In this document: piece after piece, positions 8,929 through 17,349 of the stretch
How positions within the stretch are numbered: the stretch's first letter is position 1
How the letters are laid out: every line of letters begins with the position of its first letter
NCBI GenBank assembly: GCA_963842775.1
Contig: CAWJHQ010000001.1
Span: 124,001 to 188,000, forward strand
Reading direction: 5' to 3'
Source of the DNA: R-RK-3 sp963842775
GTDB lineage: Bacteria > Pseudomonadota > Alphaproteobacteria > Rhizobiales > Rhodomicrobiaceae
Length of the DNA stretch: 64,000 bases
The notes under the pieces: model-generated
Databases searched by the model: none
Told to the model about the DNA's origin: nothing
The model's input: only the letters and a program-made list of their open reading frames with translations
Program-made: the position numbers and the translations under genes

Positions 8929-9627
8929 ATGCTGATCGATTTTTTTCCGGCGCATACGATGGTGGCAGCTCTCGCCGCCTTGATCCTTGCATGGTCGGTG
9001 CAGTCCGCAGGCGCGCAGGTGCCGCCGAGTCCGGCGGAGGTTTCGGCATATTCCGGGCTGCACCGCGCCGCCCATGCCGGCGATGTCGCCGCGATCGAAA
9101 CTCTCGTCAAAGGCAACGCCGATCTCGGCGCGCGCGACGGCAATGGCAGGACCGCTCTGCACGTGGCCGCTTTTGCATCTCATGAAGCCGCCGTCGCGGC
9201 CCTGGCGAAGGCCGGCGCGGACGTCAACGCGCTCGACGGCGACAAATACGACATGGTCACGATTGCCGCTGTCGCCAACGACCTCGACATGCTGAAGGCG
9301 GCTCTGGCCGCCGGAAACCGCGCGGATCTGACGACCAGCATTTATGACGGCACCGCGTTGATCGCGGCCGCCCATCTCGGCCACGCGGATGTCGTGAAAA
9401 TCCTGATCGATGCGGGCGCGCCGCTCGATCATGTCAACAATCTCGGCTGGACCGCGCTGATCGAGGCCGTCGTGCTTGGCGATGGCAGGAGCGCCCATCA
9501 GCAGACGGTCAGGCATCTGGTCGATGCCGGGGCAAATCGCGAGATCGCGGACCGCCAGGGCAAGAGGCCGCTCGACCTCGCCAAGCAGCGCGGATATCAG
9601 GAAATCGTCGCGATGCTGGAGAAATAA
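8929..9627 (+). CDS. Secreted ankyrin-repeat protein
   Basis: A 232-residue protein with a hydrophobic export signal ending around SAGAQ. About five ankyrin repeats follow (units such as GNGRTALHVAAFASHEAAVAAL, IYDGTALIAAAHLGHADVVKIL, and NNLGWTALIEAVVLGDG). Ankyrin repeats mediate protein contacts; periplasmic ones in proteobacteria often sit beside catalases or peroxidases, but the neighbour here is not one. The ATG at 8929 puts the signal at the N-terminus; an upstream frame from 8725 is not supported. Confidence 0.85.
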   Translation: MLIDFFPAHTMVAALAALILAWSVQSAGAQVPPSPAEVSAYSGLHRAAHAGDVAAIETLVKGNADLGARDGNGRTALHVAAFASHEAAVAALAKAGADVNALDGDKYDMVTIAAVANDLDMLKAALAAGNRADLTTSIYDGTALIAAAHLGHADVVKILIDAGAPLDHVNNLGWTALIEAVVLGDGRSAHQQTVRHLVDAGANREIADRQGKRPLDLAKQRGYQEIVAMLEK

Positions 9628-9705
9628 TCGGCGGCGTGCGCGCGGCCTCCAGCCAATCCCGAAACAGCTTGCCTCTCTTAATCGCTTGCATGGAAGATAG
9701 CATCC

Positions 9706-9770
9706 CAGAGCATTTTCCAGCAAAGTGGACACCGGTTTGCGTCGCGAAAATGCGACCAGACAAAGCTGTT
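9706..9770. repeat. Short dispersed repeat, family E
   Basis: The sequence begins AGAGCATTTTCCAGCAAAG, continues GACACCGGTTTGCGTCGCG and ends GAAAATGCGACCAGACAAAG. The same unit lies in reverse orientation at 44181-44241. It can fold through GCATTTTC and GAAAATGC. It precedes the tctC-like gene. Confidence 0.65.
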
Positions 9771-9820
9771 GCACGATCCCGGACGGCCGCAAAAAGTCCG
9801 GGACCATGGGAGGAAGCGAA

Positions 9821-10808
9821 ATGAGGCAGACCCTTTGCAGCGCCCTGGCGGCGTTTCTCATGCTGTCGGTCATCGGCGTCGACGACGCAGCCGCGCAGCG
9901 CGCCTATCCGGAAAGGCCGGTGACCCTCCTCGTTCCCGCTGCCGCCGGCGGACCCAGCGATACGGTGGCGCGCCTCATCGCCGAACTCGATGTCGAAATC
10001 GCTCGGCCAGCAATTCGTCGTCGAGAATATGGGCGGCGCGGGCGGATCGCTGGGCGCCGGCAAGGTGGCGAAGGCGGACCCCGACGGCTACACGCTGCTG
10101 CTCTACCACATCGGCGTCACGACATTCGCCGCGCTCTACCCAACCCTGCCATACAAGCCCGCCGAAGCCTTCACCTCGGTCGGCCTGGTCACGGAAGTGC
10201 CGATGACGCTGGTCGGGCGCAGCGATCTGCCGCCGGGTAGCGTCGCCGAGCTCATCACCTATCTGAAGGCGCAGAACGGCACAGTAACCTTCGGCACGGC
10301 GGGTGTCGGCGCGGTCTCGCATCTGTGCGGCATACTTCTGCAGCAAGCCACGGGCGCCAAGCTGACGACCGTGCCGTATAAAGGCACCGGCCCGGCGATG
10401 ACCGACCTGCTCGGCAAGCGCATCGATCTCATGTGCGACCAGACCACGAACACCACCAACCACATCAAGGCTCGGGACGTGAAGCCCTATGCGGTGACGA
10501 CACCGCAGCGCATCGGCGTTCTCTCCGATATGCCGACCCTGCAGGAAAGCGGTTTTGCCGGGTTCGAGATCACCGCATGGCATGCCATATGGGCGCCGAA
10601 GGGCACGCCGGAGGATGTTCGCAAGACGCTGGCCGCCGCATTGCAGAAGGCGCTCACCGATCCGGTGGTGATCGAACGCTTCGCGGCGCTCGGGACCGTG
10701 CCGGTGACGAAGGAGCTTGCGACTCCGGCTGCGCTCGACGAGCGGTTCCAATCGGAGATCACGCGGTGGGGCAAGCTGATCGCCGAGGCCGGTGAGGTCG
10801 CGAAATAA
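9821..10808 (+). CDS. Tripartite tricarboxylate transporter substrate-binding protein (Bug/TctC family), one suspected +1 error
   Basis: A periplasmic binding protein of about 328 residues after correction. The signal peptide ends DDAAAQ; the mature start YPERPVTLLVPAAAGGPSDTVARL is the family signature. Near 9985-9988 one extra base breaks the frame: removing it turns AELD into AEPMSKSLGQQFVVENMGGAGG, as in other Bug proteins. Later GTAGVGAVSHLCG and VPYKGTGPAMTDLLGKRIDLM are typical. The ligand is unknown, probably a carboxylate. No TctA/TctB permease genes lie nearby, which is common for orphan Bug proteins. An AGGAAG lies just upstream of the ATG at 9821. Confidence 0.9.
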
Positions 10809-10850
10809 TCAGCGCGTTGCGCGGCTGGGGAACGCCTCGGCGCGCGATAC

Positions 10851-11504
10851 TCAGGGAAGCTGGCGGCGATCCAGCCCGAAGCAAAAGCTGTACAGCGCCA
10901 CGCCGTCAGCTGCGCCGATGGCCGGCATCGCGGATGCGAGCTGGTCGACCGCGGCCCGAACAGCCGGCTGGTCCAGCCCTTCGATGAGCAACAGCCCGGC
11001 GAAGGTGCGATCTTGCGCCCGCATGCTGCTCTCACGCGTCCTTATCGAGGTTTTCGCCTGATCCGTCTCGAACAGGCGGACCGCCGCGATGCGATCCAGG
11101 CTTGCAAGCCGTGCAACCAGCCCCGCCCCGTCCGGCGGCACATCATGGAGCTGCACCGCGGCAATGACGCCGCCCTGGCCGGTACCGCTCGAAATGACGT
11201 GCCGGCCTCCGCCGCGCACGAAGTTGCCGAGGATCGGCATGATCCGCTGCGACCAGAGGGTGGGCGAATTGAGGCGAGCCAGATAATCCGGGCCGCTCAC
11301 CACCTCCGGTCCTTCCAGCTCGTAAAGGATGAAGAAACGCCGGACGTCCGTGCCAAGCGCCCGGAACACGCGGTTCGCCAGGAAACCTTCGATCCCCACC
11401 CGTTCGGCTGTGTGTTCGCGGGTCAGCCAATGGAGATAGTCCGTCTCGTCACTCGCCTGCACATCGCTCCAGATCGCGAGAAACCCACCACCCTTCATGT
11501 CCAT
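10851..11504 (-). CDS. Uncharacterised protein, possibly a DUF4286/EthD-like ferredoxin-fold protein
   Basis: A 217-residue soluble protein starting MDMKGGGFLAIWSDVQASDETDYLHWL with HTAERVGIEGFLANRVFRAL. This arrangement (small alpha-beta half, RY/RF positions, duplicated) resembles DUF4286-type proteins found beside catabolic genes. The catalytic role is unknown. It is divergent from the GntR gene at 11713 and convergent with the TctC-like gene, so the three may form one substrate-responsive locus; this is inference from position. Confidence 0.6.
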   Translation of the reverse strand: MDMKGGGFLAIWSDVQASDETDYLHWLTREHTAERVGIEGFLANRVFRALGTDVRRFFILYELEGPEVVSGPDYLARLNSPTLWSQRIMPILGNFVRGGGRHVISSGTGQGGVIAAVQLHDVPPDGAGLVARLASLDRIAAVRLFETDQAKTSIRTRESSMRAQDRTFAGLLLIEGLDQPAVRAAVDQLASAMPAIGAADGVALYSFCFGLDRRQLP

Positions 11505-11712
11505 AGCCTCCTGTCGTTATGACGCGGGCGTCCCCGTTGGCCTATGGTAGAACACATGAGCATCGGCTGGCCAAATTACAGTTATACTTTTATATGTGTC
11601 TTTCCATTTTATCCGATAGTCGGACAGATGGTGACCGCGACGCTCGGGTGACGCTCGAACCGCGCGCGTATATGTAACCCCGCCGATGTGAGATTCGTGA
11701 GGCGACGGAACG

Positions 11713-12390
11713 ATGGTGCTGGTGGACAAGGTAGAAGAGGCCGGGGCCGTTGGCGACGATGGATATCGCCGCATCCGCGCCGACATCATCTTCGGTAAGC
11801 TGCGGCCGGCGCAGAAACTTCGACTGGAGGCGCTCCGGGAGGATTACGGCGTCAGCGTCAGCACGCTTCGCGAGATTCTCAGCCGGCTCTCGTCCGAAAG
11901 GTTGGTTCTGGCGGAGGGCCGGCGCGGTTTCGAGGTGGCTCCCGTCTCGGCGGACGATCTCAAGCAGCTTGCGGACCTGCGTCTCCTGCTTGAGGTGGAC
12001 GCATTGGATCGGTCTTTCGCGCGCGGCGATATGGAGTGGGAGGGCCGCGTCGTGTCCGCCCACCACAAATTAGCTGCAACCGAGCGCCTGATGAGCGCCG
12101 GAAAGGGCAGTCAGGCAGAACTTTGGAAGCGATATGACGGAGAGTTCCACCAGGCTTTGATCTCCAATTGCGGCTCGCGCATGCTTCTGGAGATCCATGC
12201 AAGCGTCTTCGACAGATATTTCCGCTATCAGCTGCTCGCGCTCAACTATCGCGGCGAGGAGCCTGCACGGCAACATCGGCAATTGCTGGAATGCGCCCTC
12301 AAGCGCGATGCCGCGCGCGCAAAGTCCGTGCTGACCGCGCATGTCACTGCTTGCGTCGAGCACGCATTGGCGACAGGGACGCTTCGCTGA
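11713..12390 (+). CDS. GntR-family transcriptional regulator with FCD ligand domain
   Basis: A 225-residue regulator. The N-terminal winged helix shows IRADIIFGKLRPAQKLRLEALREDYGVSVSTLREILSRL with an ERLVLAEGRRGFEVAPVS wing, which is the GntR signature. The helical FCD domain follows, with LADLRLLLEVDAL and a FHQALISNCGS segment carrying a probable metal-binding His. FadR/VanR-type members respond to carboxylates and usually control adjacent catabolic or transport genes. The divergent gene at 10851-11504 and the TctC-like gene are the likely targets; the operator should be in 11505-11712. Confidence 0.9.
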   Translation: MVLVDKVEEAGAVGDDGYRRIRADIIFGKLRPAQKLRLEALREDYGVSVSTLREILSRLSSERLVLAEGRRGFEVAPVSADDLKQLADLRLLLEVDALDRSFARGDMEWEGRVVSAHHKLAATERLMSAGKGSQAELWKRYDGEFHQALISNCGSRMLLEIHASVFDRYFRYQLLALNYRGEEPARQHRQLLECALKRDAARAKSVLTAHVTACVEHALATGTLR

Positions 12391-12438
12391 ACCAGCGCGT
12401 CGCTCATTTGAGCCCGCCCGAGCCGCGTCACCCGCGAA

Positions 12439-12936
12439 CTATTGCGTGGTGGTCGTCGCGCCCTGCTGTTTCTGCTGCATGCGCTGACGGTAGAGCGAGG
12501 CGAAGTCGATCGGGTCGATCAGCAGCGGCGGGAAACCGCCTTCGCGCGTCAGATCCGCGACGATCCGGCGGACGAACGGAAACAGCAGCGCGGGACACTC
12601 GATGAACATCACCGGCTGCATGGCCTGCGGCGGCAGATTTTTCAGCCGGAATCCGCCCGCATAGACGAGCTCCAGATTATACAGCACGTTCTCGTCGGTC
12701 TTGGCCGACGATTCAAGGGTGAGGGCCACCTCATAGACGTCGTCGCCGAGCGGCGTCGCCTGGACATTGAAGTTGATCTGCACGTTCGGATTGCTGCCCG
12801 GATTGCGCAGATTCTGCGGTGAGCCGGGATTCTCGAAGGACAGATCTTTGATATATTGACCCAGCACATTGATCTGAGGCTGCTTGTTCGGATCGTTCGC
12901 GGCTTCCGGCCCGGCGCCGTTCGTTTCGTCAGACAT
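12439..12936 (-). CDS. secB: Protein-export chaperone SecB
   Basis: A tetrameric cytosolic chaperone that keeps preproteins unfolded and delivers them to SecA. The 165-residue product shows INVLGQYIKDLSFENPGSP, NVQINFNVQATPLGDDVYEVALTLE, and the C-terminal FPPLLIDPIDFASLYRQRM, all conserved. Gene placement near dnaQ and fxsA is normal for the class. The frame is clean. Confidence 0.95.
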   Translation of the reverse strand: MSDETNGAGPEAANDPNKQPQINVLGQYIKDLSFENPGSPQNLRNPGSNPNVQINFNVQATPLGDDVYEVALTLESSAKTDENVLYNLELVYAGGFRLKNLPPQAMQPVMFIECPALLFPFVRRIVADLTREGGFPPLLIDPIDFASLYRQRMQQKQQGATTTTQ

Positions 12937-13059
12937 CGTCCTGTAACCTTTGATTTGCCGGCTGTTGCATTTTATCGGCGGGCTTGTGCGCTCGCATGTC
13001 GGGAGAAGTCGCTAGCATGGGCAAGGGGCGTGAAGCAACGTGAGTCTTTGGCCTGTGAG

Positions 13060-13115
13060 CCGGCGCATCCGCGCCGGCACTTTGGCCCGCTTGCGGGCCC
13101 CGGGTGCCCAATCCT
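13060..13115. repeat. Dispersed palindromic repeat, family F
   Basis: Two palindromes, GGCGCATCCGCGCC and GCCCGCTTGCGGGC, are followed by CCCGGGTGCCCAATCC. The same run occurs at about 30392-30446, so this is a dispersed repeat rather than a chance hairpin. It lies between secB and fxsA and could serve as a terminator-like hairpin. Confidence 0.6.
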
Positions 13116-13141
13116 TGCGCCTGGGAAGTGGCCGCGAGCAC

Positions 13142-13711
13142 TTACTTCCGCCAGGGCGACTTCGGGTCACTGCGGTTCTTGCCGTCCAGCCGCTTCGTGC
13201 CCGGCGGCTCTGTGCCGTTCTCGTCGGGGTCGATCGTCTCGAACTCCGCGTCCACCACGTTGTCGGCCTTCTTGAAGCCCCCGCCGCCCGTGGGCCTGCC
13301 GCCTTGCGGTTCTCCCGGACTGGACGCGCCATAGGTGGAAAAGCGAACCTGTCCACTGCGCGCCAGCTTCCGGAAAATCCATCTGCCGACGCCCCGGCGG
13401 ATCGGCGGCACGAAAAGCAGGAGGCCAACCGCATCGCTCAGGAAGCCCGGCGTCAGCAGCAATAGGCCCGCGACGAAAATCCCCATGCCGTCGATAACGG
13501 GCGCGACTGGCATTTCGCCCTTCTCGATGCTCTGGGCGATGCGGTTCATGGTGGCGAGGCCCTGGACGCGCACCAGGAAGCTGCCGGCGACCGCCGTGGC
13601 GAATGTCAGCAGAATGGTCGGGATGATGCCGATGAGCCGGCCCACCTCGATAAACAGCGCGATTTCCGCGATCGGCACCGCAAGAATGAGCAGGAACAAA
13701 AGAATTTGCAT
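13142..13711 (-). CDS. fxsA: FxsA-family membrane protein
   Basis: An inner-membrane protein of 189 residues. The N-terminus LLFLLILAVPIAEIALFIEVG is the first transmembrane segment. TILLTFATAVAGSFLVRVQG and GLLLLTPGFLSDAVGLLLFVPP follow, the last being the FxsA signature (TPGFxTD). A charged Gly/Pro-rich cytoplasmic tail completes it. FxsA suppresses F-plasmid exclusion of phage T7 in E. coli; its native role is unsettled. The ATG at 13711 lies directly at the first membrane segment. It is divergent from the Tim44-domain gene. Confidence 0.92.
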   Translation of the reverse strand: MQILLFLLILAVPIAEIALFIEVGRLIGIIPTILLTFATAVAGSFLVRVQGLATMNRIAQSIEKGEMPVAPVIDGMGIFVAGLLLLTPGFLSDAVGLLLFVPPIRRGVGRWIFRKLARSGQVRFSTYGASSPGEPQGGRPTGGGGFKKADNVVDAEFETIDPDENGTEPPGTKRLDGKNRSDPKSPWRK

Positions 13712-13936
13712 AGCTGTTAAGCCTCGCGAGTGGCTAAATTCAATGACATGCACCCGATACGAATTTCTTGTTGGTTGGCTTAACCGTTTCGATCGCGTAA
13801 TTTGCTATAGGATGCGCTTTATGTTTCCCGCCGCGCCAGTAGCGGCTGGCAGGCGCCATAGCCAAGCCCTATATGAGCCTTACGGTATGAACAGCCTTCC
13901 AACGCGCACATATTTATCCAGAGAAGCTGCGGCAAG

Positions 13937-14650
13937 ATGAACGGCACATTTGATATACTTACTCTGCTCTTTCTGGTGATCGCGGTGGTCATCTTTCTTC
14001 GGCTCCGTAGCGTGCTCGGACGCAGGACCGGCAATGAGCGGCCGCGCTACGATCCCTACACCCCGGCGGACACCAACGGCAAATCGGTGCGCGACAACGT
14101 CGTCACCTTACCCCGCGGCGAGCCGCCCCGCATCAACGATGAGCTCGATACGGCCACCTTCGTGAAGCAGCTGAAGGATATCGCGGTCGAGGGCAGCGAC
14201 GTCGCCAAGAAGCTTCAGGCGATCGCCGAGGCCGACCGCAGCTTCGACCCCAAGCATTTTCTGGCGGGCGCGCGGGCGGCGTATGAGATGATCGTGACCG
14301 CATTCGCCGAAGGCGACCGCAAGGCGCTGAAGCAATTGCTGAGCCGCGAAGTGTTCGACAGCTTTTCCTCCGCGATCGGCGAGCGCGAGAAGAACGGCGA
14401 AACCGTCGAGTTCAAATTCGTCGGCATTTCGAGTTCCGACGTCATCGACGCCGAGATCGTCGGCAAGATGGCCAACATCACCATCAAATTCGTCAGCGAT
14501 CTCATCACGGCGACACGCGACCGGAGCGGAGCGATCATCGACGGGAATTCCACGCAGATCCGCGACGTGACCGACATCTGGACCTTCGCTAAGGAACTGG
14601 CCTCACGCGATCCGAACTGGCGTCTGGTCGCGACGGGTTCGGCGGCGTAA
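13937..14650 (+). CDS. Tim44-domain inner-membrane protein (TimA-like)
   Basis: A 237-residue protein with one N-terminal membrane anchor (DILTLLFLVIAVVIFLRLRSVLG). A charged linker and a C-terminal Tim44/NTF2-like domain follow, starting FDPKHFLAGARAAYEMIVTAFAEGD and ending NWRLVATGSAA. It is the alphaproteobacterial relative of mitochondrial Tim44 and conserved beside fxsA/secB and mltA. The role is probably membrane-associated protein handling; this is inferred from the family. Confidence 0.92.
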   Translation: MNGTFDILTLLFLVIAVVIFLRLRSVLGRRTGNERPRYDPYTPADTNGKSVRDNVVTLPRGEPPRINDELDTATFVKQLKDIAVEGSDVAKKLQAIAEADRSFDPKHFLAGARAAYEMIVTAFAEGDRKALKQLLSREVFDSFSSAIGEREKNGETVEFKFVGISSSDVIDAEIVGKMANITIKFVSDLITATRDRSGAIIDGNSTQIRDVTDIWTFAKELASRDPNWRLVATGSAA

Positions 14651-14696
14651 CGGGTGAAACCGTGCAGCGCACCGGCCGTCGCACGAGCGGCTTGCC

Positions 14697-14747
14697 GTGC
14701 ATCAATTTCACCAAATTCCGGCGGTAGCCTCCGTTTGGATCGATGCA
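14697..14747. repeat. Shortened copy of family B element
   Basis: It starts GTGCATCAATTTCACC and ends GGATCGATGCA, with the CCTCCGTTTGGATCG core of the full copies. It lies just upstream of mltA, so the mltA promoter must lie inside or before it. The usual TA flank is not preserved. Confidence 0.6.
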
Positions 14748-14766
14748 TGAGGGGATCGAAGGGGCT

Positions 14767-15960
14767 ATGCGCGGCATTTTTCGTTTCGGCGCGGCGGTTA
14801 TCGTCATGACCGGCGCGAATTTGTGGCAATGGCAGTTTAGCGAGGCCGATGCCGCCGACCGGCTGAAATTGGATAAGACGGCGGTTCAATTCTCCGACAT
14901 CGACGGATGGGCGAAGGACGAGCACGCGGCCGCCTTCGCGGCGTTCCGCAAATCCTGCCGGAAAATGCTGGACGACGCCAAATCGGCCGAGGGCGTCAAG
15001 GCCGCATGCGAATTGGCGGTGATGCTGCCGGAAAAGCTCTCGACCGATGATGCGCGGCAGTTCTTCGAGGCCAATTTCAAGCCCTATCTGGTGAAGCGCC
15101 CGACCAAGGGGGCGCTGGTGACCGGCTATTTCGAACCCGAGGTCAAGGGCGCGCTCAAGCCGTCGAAAGAGTTCGACGTTCCCATCTATTCGATGCCCGC
15201 CGACCTGACGCTGATCCGCAAAGCCAGCGACCGCGGCGGGCTGTCGGAGGAGCTGACGGCCGCGAGGTCGACCGACGCCGGCCTCGTCCCCTATTATACG
15301 CGGCAGGAGATCGACGAAGGCGCGCTGAGCGGGCGCGGCCTGGAAATCGCCTATCTCGCCGACCCCTATGACGCATTTGTGATGCAGGTGCAGGGTTCCG
15401 GCCTCGTCCGCCTGCCCGACGGAAAGGCGCTGCGCATCGGTTTTGCCGGCAAGAACGGCCATCCCTATACGTCGATCGGCAAGATCCTGGTCGAGAAGGG
15501 CATGATGGAAGCCGCCACCGCGACGCTGGATTCGGTGCTGGGCTGGATGCGCGCCGATCGCGAGCGGGGCCGCAAGCTGATGTGGGAAAACCGGTCATAT
15601 CCGTTTTTCCGCGTGCTCGACGAGTCCGAGTCCGGCAACGGCCCGCATGGCGCGCTCGGGCTGCCGCTGTCGCAAGGGCGCAGCCTGGCGGTGGACCCGC
15701 GCTACTATCAGCTCGGCACGCCCATCTGGGTCGCCGCGCCGGAGCTGAAGGACAAGAAGGGCAAGCCGGTCGCGCGGCTGATGGTGGCGCATGACACCGG
15801 CTCCGCCATACGCGGCCCGGTGCGCGGCGACATCTTCTGGGGCAGCGGCGATGCCGCGGGCCAGATCGCCGGCAATACGAAGCACGTTTGCGATTTCTAC
15901 GTCCTCATCCCAAATGAAAGCAGCGGCGATCCGCAAAAGTGGACGCCGGTTTTGCGGTAG
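14767..15960 (+). CDS. mltA: Membrane-bound lytic murein transglycosylase A (MltA), repeat-derived C-terminus
   Basis: Cleaves the MurNAc-GlcNAc bond of peptidoglycan with anhydro-muropeptide formation. The 397-residue product has a signal/anchor start. The MltA barrel includes ALVTGYFEPEVKGALKPS and YVMQVQGSG-like FVMQVQGSGLVRLPDGK, and the C-terminal 3D domain reads MVAHDTGSAIRGPVRGDIFWG, with its Asp residues. I prefer the ATG at 14767 over 14743, because the latter starts inside a repeat. The last dozen residues (GDPQKWTPVLR) are encoded by a repeat hairpin, suggesting the original stop was lost. Confidence 0.92.
   Translation: MRGIFRFGAAVIVMTGANLWQWQFSEADAADRLKLDKTAVQFSDIDGWAKDEHAAAFAAFRKSCRKMLDDAKSAEGVKAACELAVMLPEKLSTDDARQFFEANFKPYLVKRPTKGALVTGYFEPEVKGALKPSKEFDVPIYSMPADLTLIRKASDRGGLSEELTAARSTDAGLVPYYTRQEIDEGALSGRGLEIAYLADPYDAFVMQVQGSGLVRLPDGKALRIGFAGKNGHPYTSIGKILVEKGMMEAATATLDSVLGWMRADRERGRKLMWENRSYPFFRVLDESESGNGPHGALGLPLSQGRSLAVDPRYYQLGTPIWVAAPELKDKKGKPVARLMVAHDTGSAIRGPVRGDIFWGSGDAAGQIAGNTKHVCDFYVLIPNESSGDPQKWTPVLR
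15928..15957. repeat. Short hairpin repeat overlapping the mltA 3-prime end
   Basis: CCGCAAAAGTGGACGCC is followed by GGTTTTGCGG, giving a 10-base perfect stem. The same CCGCAAAA/CCGGTTTTGCG words occur in family D at 25590-25662. It encodes the mltA C-terminus and may also terminate transcription. Confidence 0.55.
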
Positions 15961-16125
15961 GCGGAAGCGCGTGATCCGCAAAATGCCTGTGTTCCGGGCT
16001 TTGCGGTAAGTCGCGCCTGCGCGCTGGGGTGACGATGATGGAACTCTTGCGCATGCCGCAGCTATTCCCAACAGCCTCTATCCGCACTAAGTACGGGGCA
16101 GACATGAAAGGAGCGGGAGACCGCG

Positions 16126-16770
16126 ATGCATTCGAACGCGCACCCACGCAAAAGGCCGCTGACCGCCGAAGAGGCGGAGCTGTGGGCCTTTGCCATGCGC
16201 GAGGCGAAGGCATTGCGCCGCGAGCGCCAGCGGCATGAGGCGGCCGCAATTCGCGTCCAGGGCAGCGCCGCGCTCCCGGAGGCGCCCGCCGCGCCGGAGC
16301 TTTCGGGGAAGCCCGGCGGCAAGAAGAAAAACGCCGCCCCGGCACCTCCCACTCCTGCGAAGCATCGCCCTCCCGAACCCGCCAAATCGCCGCCGCCGCT
16401 CGCCCGCTACAATGAGCGCGAGCGCCGCAAACTGGCGCGCGACGCCGATCTGATCGATGCAAGGCTCGACCTCCACGGAATGCGGCAGCGCGAGGCCCAT
16501 GGCGCTCTGAAGCGGTTTCTGCTGGCCTGCCTGTCGCGCGGCGACCGCCATGTTCTGGTCATCACCGGCAAAGGTGCTCCCGGCGACAGCGGCCCCACCG
16601 CCGGCCATTTCGCGGCCCATGAGCGCGGCGTGCTGCGCCGTCTCGTGCCGCAATGGCTGGCCGAGTCCGATCTGCGCGGCCTCATTGTGAGCTATACGAC
16701 CGCGAGCGTGCGGCACGGCGGGGATGGCGCACTTTATGTACGATTGCGCAAGGCGCCGGTGATAGGCTGA
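16126..16770 (+). CDS. Smr/MutS2-domain protein
   Basis: A 214-residue protein with a basic/proline-rich N-terminal half and a C-terminal Smr domain. LDLHGMRQREAHGALKRFL and the HVLVITGKGA loop are the hallmarks; the DLHG motif carries residues tied to endonuclease activity. It is conserved beside mltA in alphaproteobacteria. The cellular role (DNA or RNA nicking) is not established. It is in the same direction as mltA, after a 165-bp gap. Confidence 0.9.
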   Translation: MHSNAHPRKRPLTAEEAELWAFAMREAKALRRERQRHEAAAIRVQGSAALPEAPAAPELSGKPGGKKKNAAPAPPTPAKHRPPEPAKSPPPLARYNERERRKLARDADLIDARLDLHGMRQREAHGALKRFLLACLSRGDRHVLVITGKGAPGDSGPTAGHFAAHERGVLRRLVPQWLAESDLRGLIVSYTTASVRHGGDGALYVRLRKAPVIG

Positions 16771-16817
16771 GCGCGGGTAATGCCCGTTGGATCCCGCCGG
16801 CAACCGAAAGCGCCACC

Positions 16818-17201
16818 ATGCCCCTGACCATCGCTCTCATCGCGCATGACCGCACCAAGCCCGCCCTCGCCGACTGGGCGCGCCGGAATGAGCACATCCT
16901 CGTCGCGCACCGTCTCATCGCCACCGCGACCACGGGCAGCATCATCCGCGAACACTGTCCGGCGCTCGAACTCGACACCGTGAAAAGCGGCCCGCTCGGC
17001 GGCGACCAGCAGATCGGCGCGATGATCGCCGAAGGCCGCATCGACGCGCTGGTGTTCTTCCCCGATCCGCTCACCCCCATGCCGCATGATGTCGACGTCA
17101 AGGCGCTCTTGCGGCTGGCGCTGGTCTACGACGTGCCCTGCGCCTTCAACCTGCGCTCCGCCGATCTGCTGATCGCCTCCCGCCTGCTGCAGGACGGGTG
17201 A
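16818..17201 (+). CDS. mgsA: Methylglyoxal synthase
   Basis: Converts dihydroxyacetone phosphate to methylglyoxal and phosphate, a bypass under phosphate limitation. The 127-residue product shows ALIAHDRTKPALADWA, SGPLGGDQQIGAMIAEGRID and FFPDPLTPMPHDVDVKALLRL, containing the phosphate-binding residues and the catalytic Asp/His region. Length fits the soluble enzyme. It follows smr closely and could be co-transcribed. Confidence 0.95.
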   Translation: MPLTIALIAHDRTKPALADWARRNEHILVAHRLIATATTGSIIREHCPALELDTVKSGPLGGDQQIGAMIAEGRIDALVFFPDPLTPMPHDVDVKALLRLALVYDVPCAFNLRSADLLIASRLLQDG

Positions 17202-17349
17202 GACGGCGCATGGAGCCAGGCGGTTCTGGGGGCGAGAATTTCCCCACGCAAACCAAGTCTTAATCCTCCCAGGCCATTCCTCGTAATGCGGCATATTACG
17301 ATGAATTAAGCACCCCGCAGCTATATTGGCGAGGCGTGGAGGAGTGCGC

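Noticed and set aside
8899..9873. A 324-codon minus-strand frame opposite the ankyrin gene
   Set aside because: The ankyrin repeats on the plus strand are unmistakable, and the minus frame has no domain.
14215..15462. A 415-codon minus-strand frame opposite the Tim44-domain gene and mltA
   Set aside because: It crosses two recognised genes in one antisense run and has no recognisable content.
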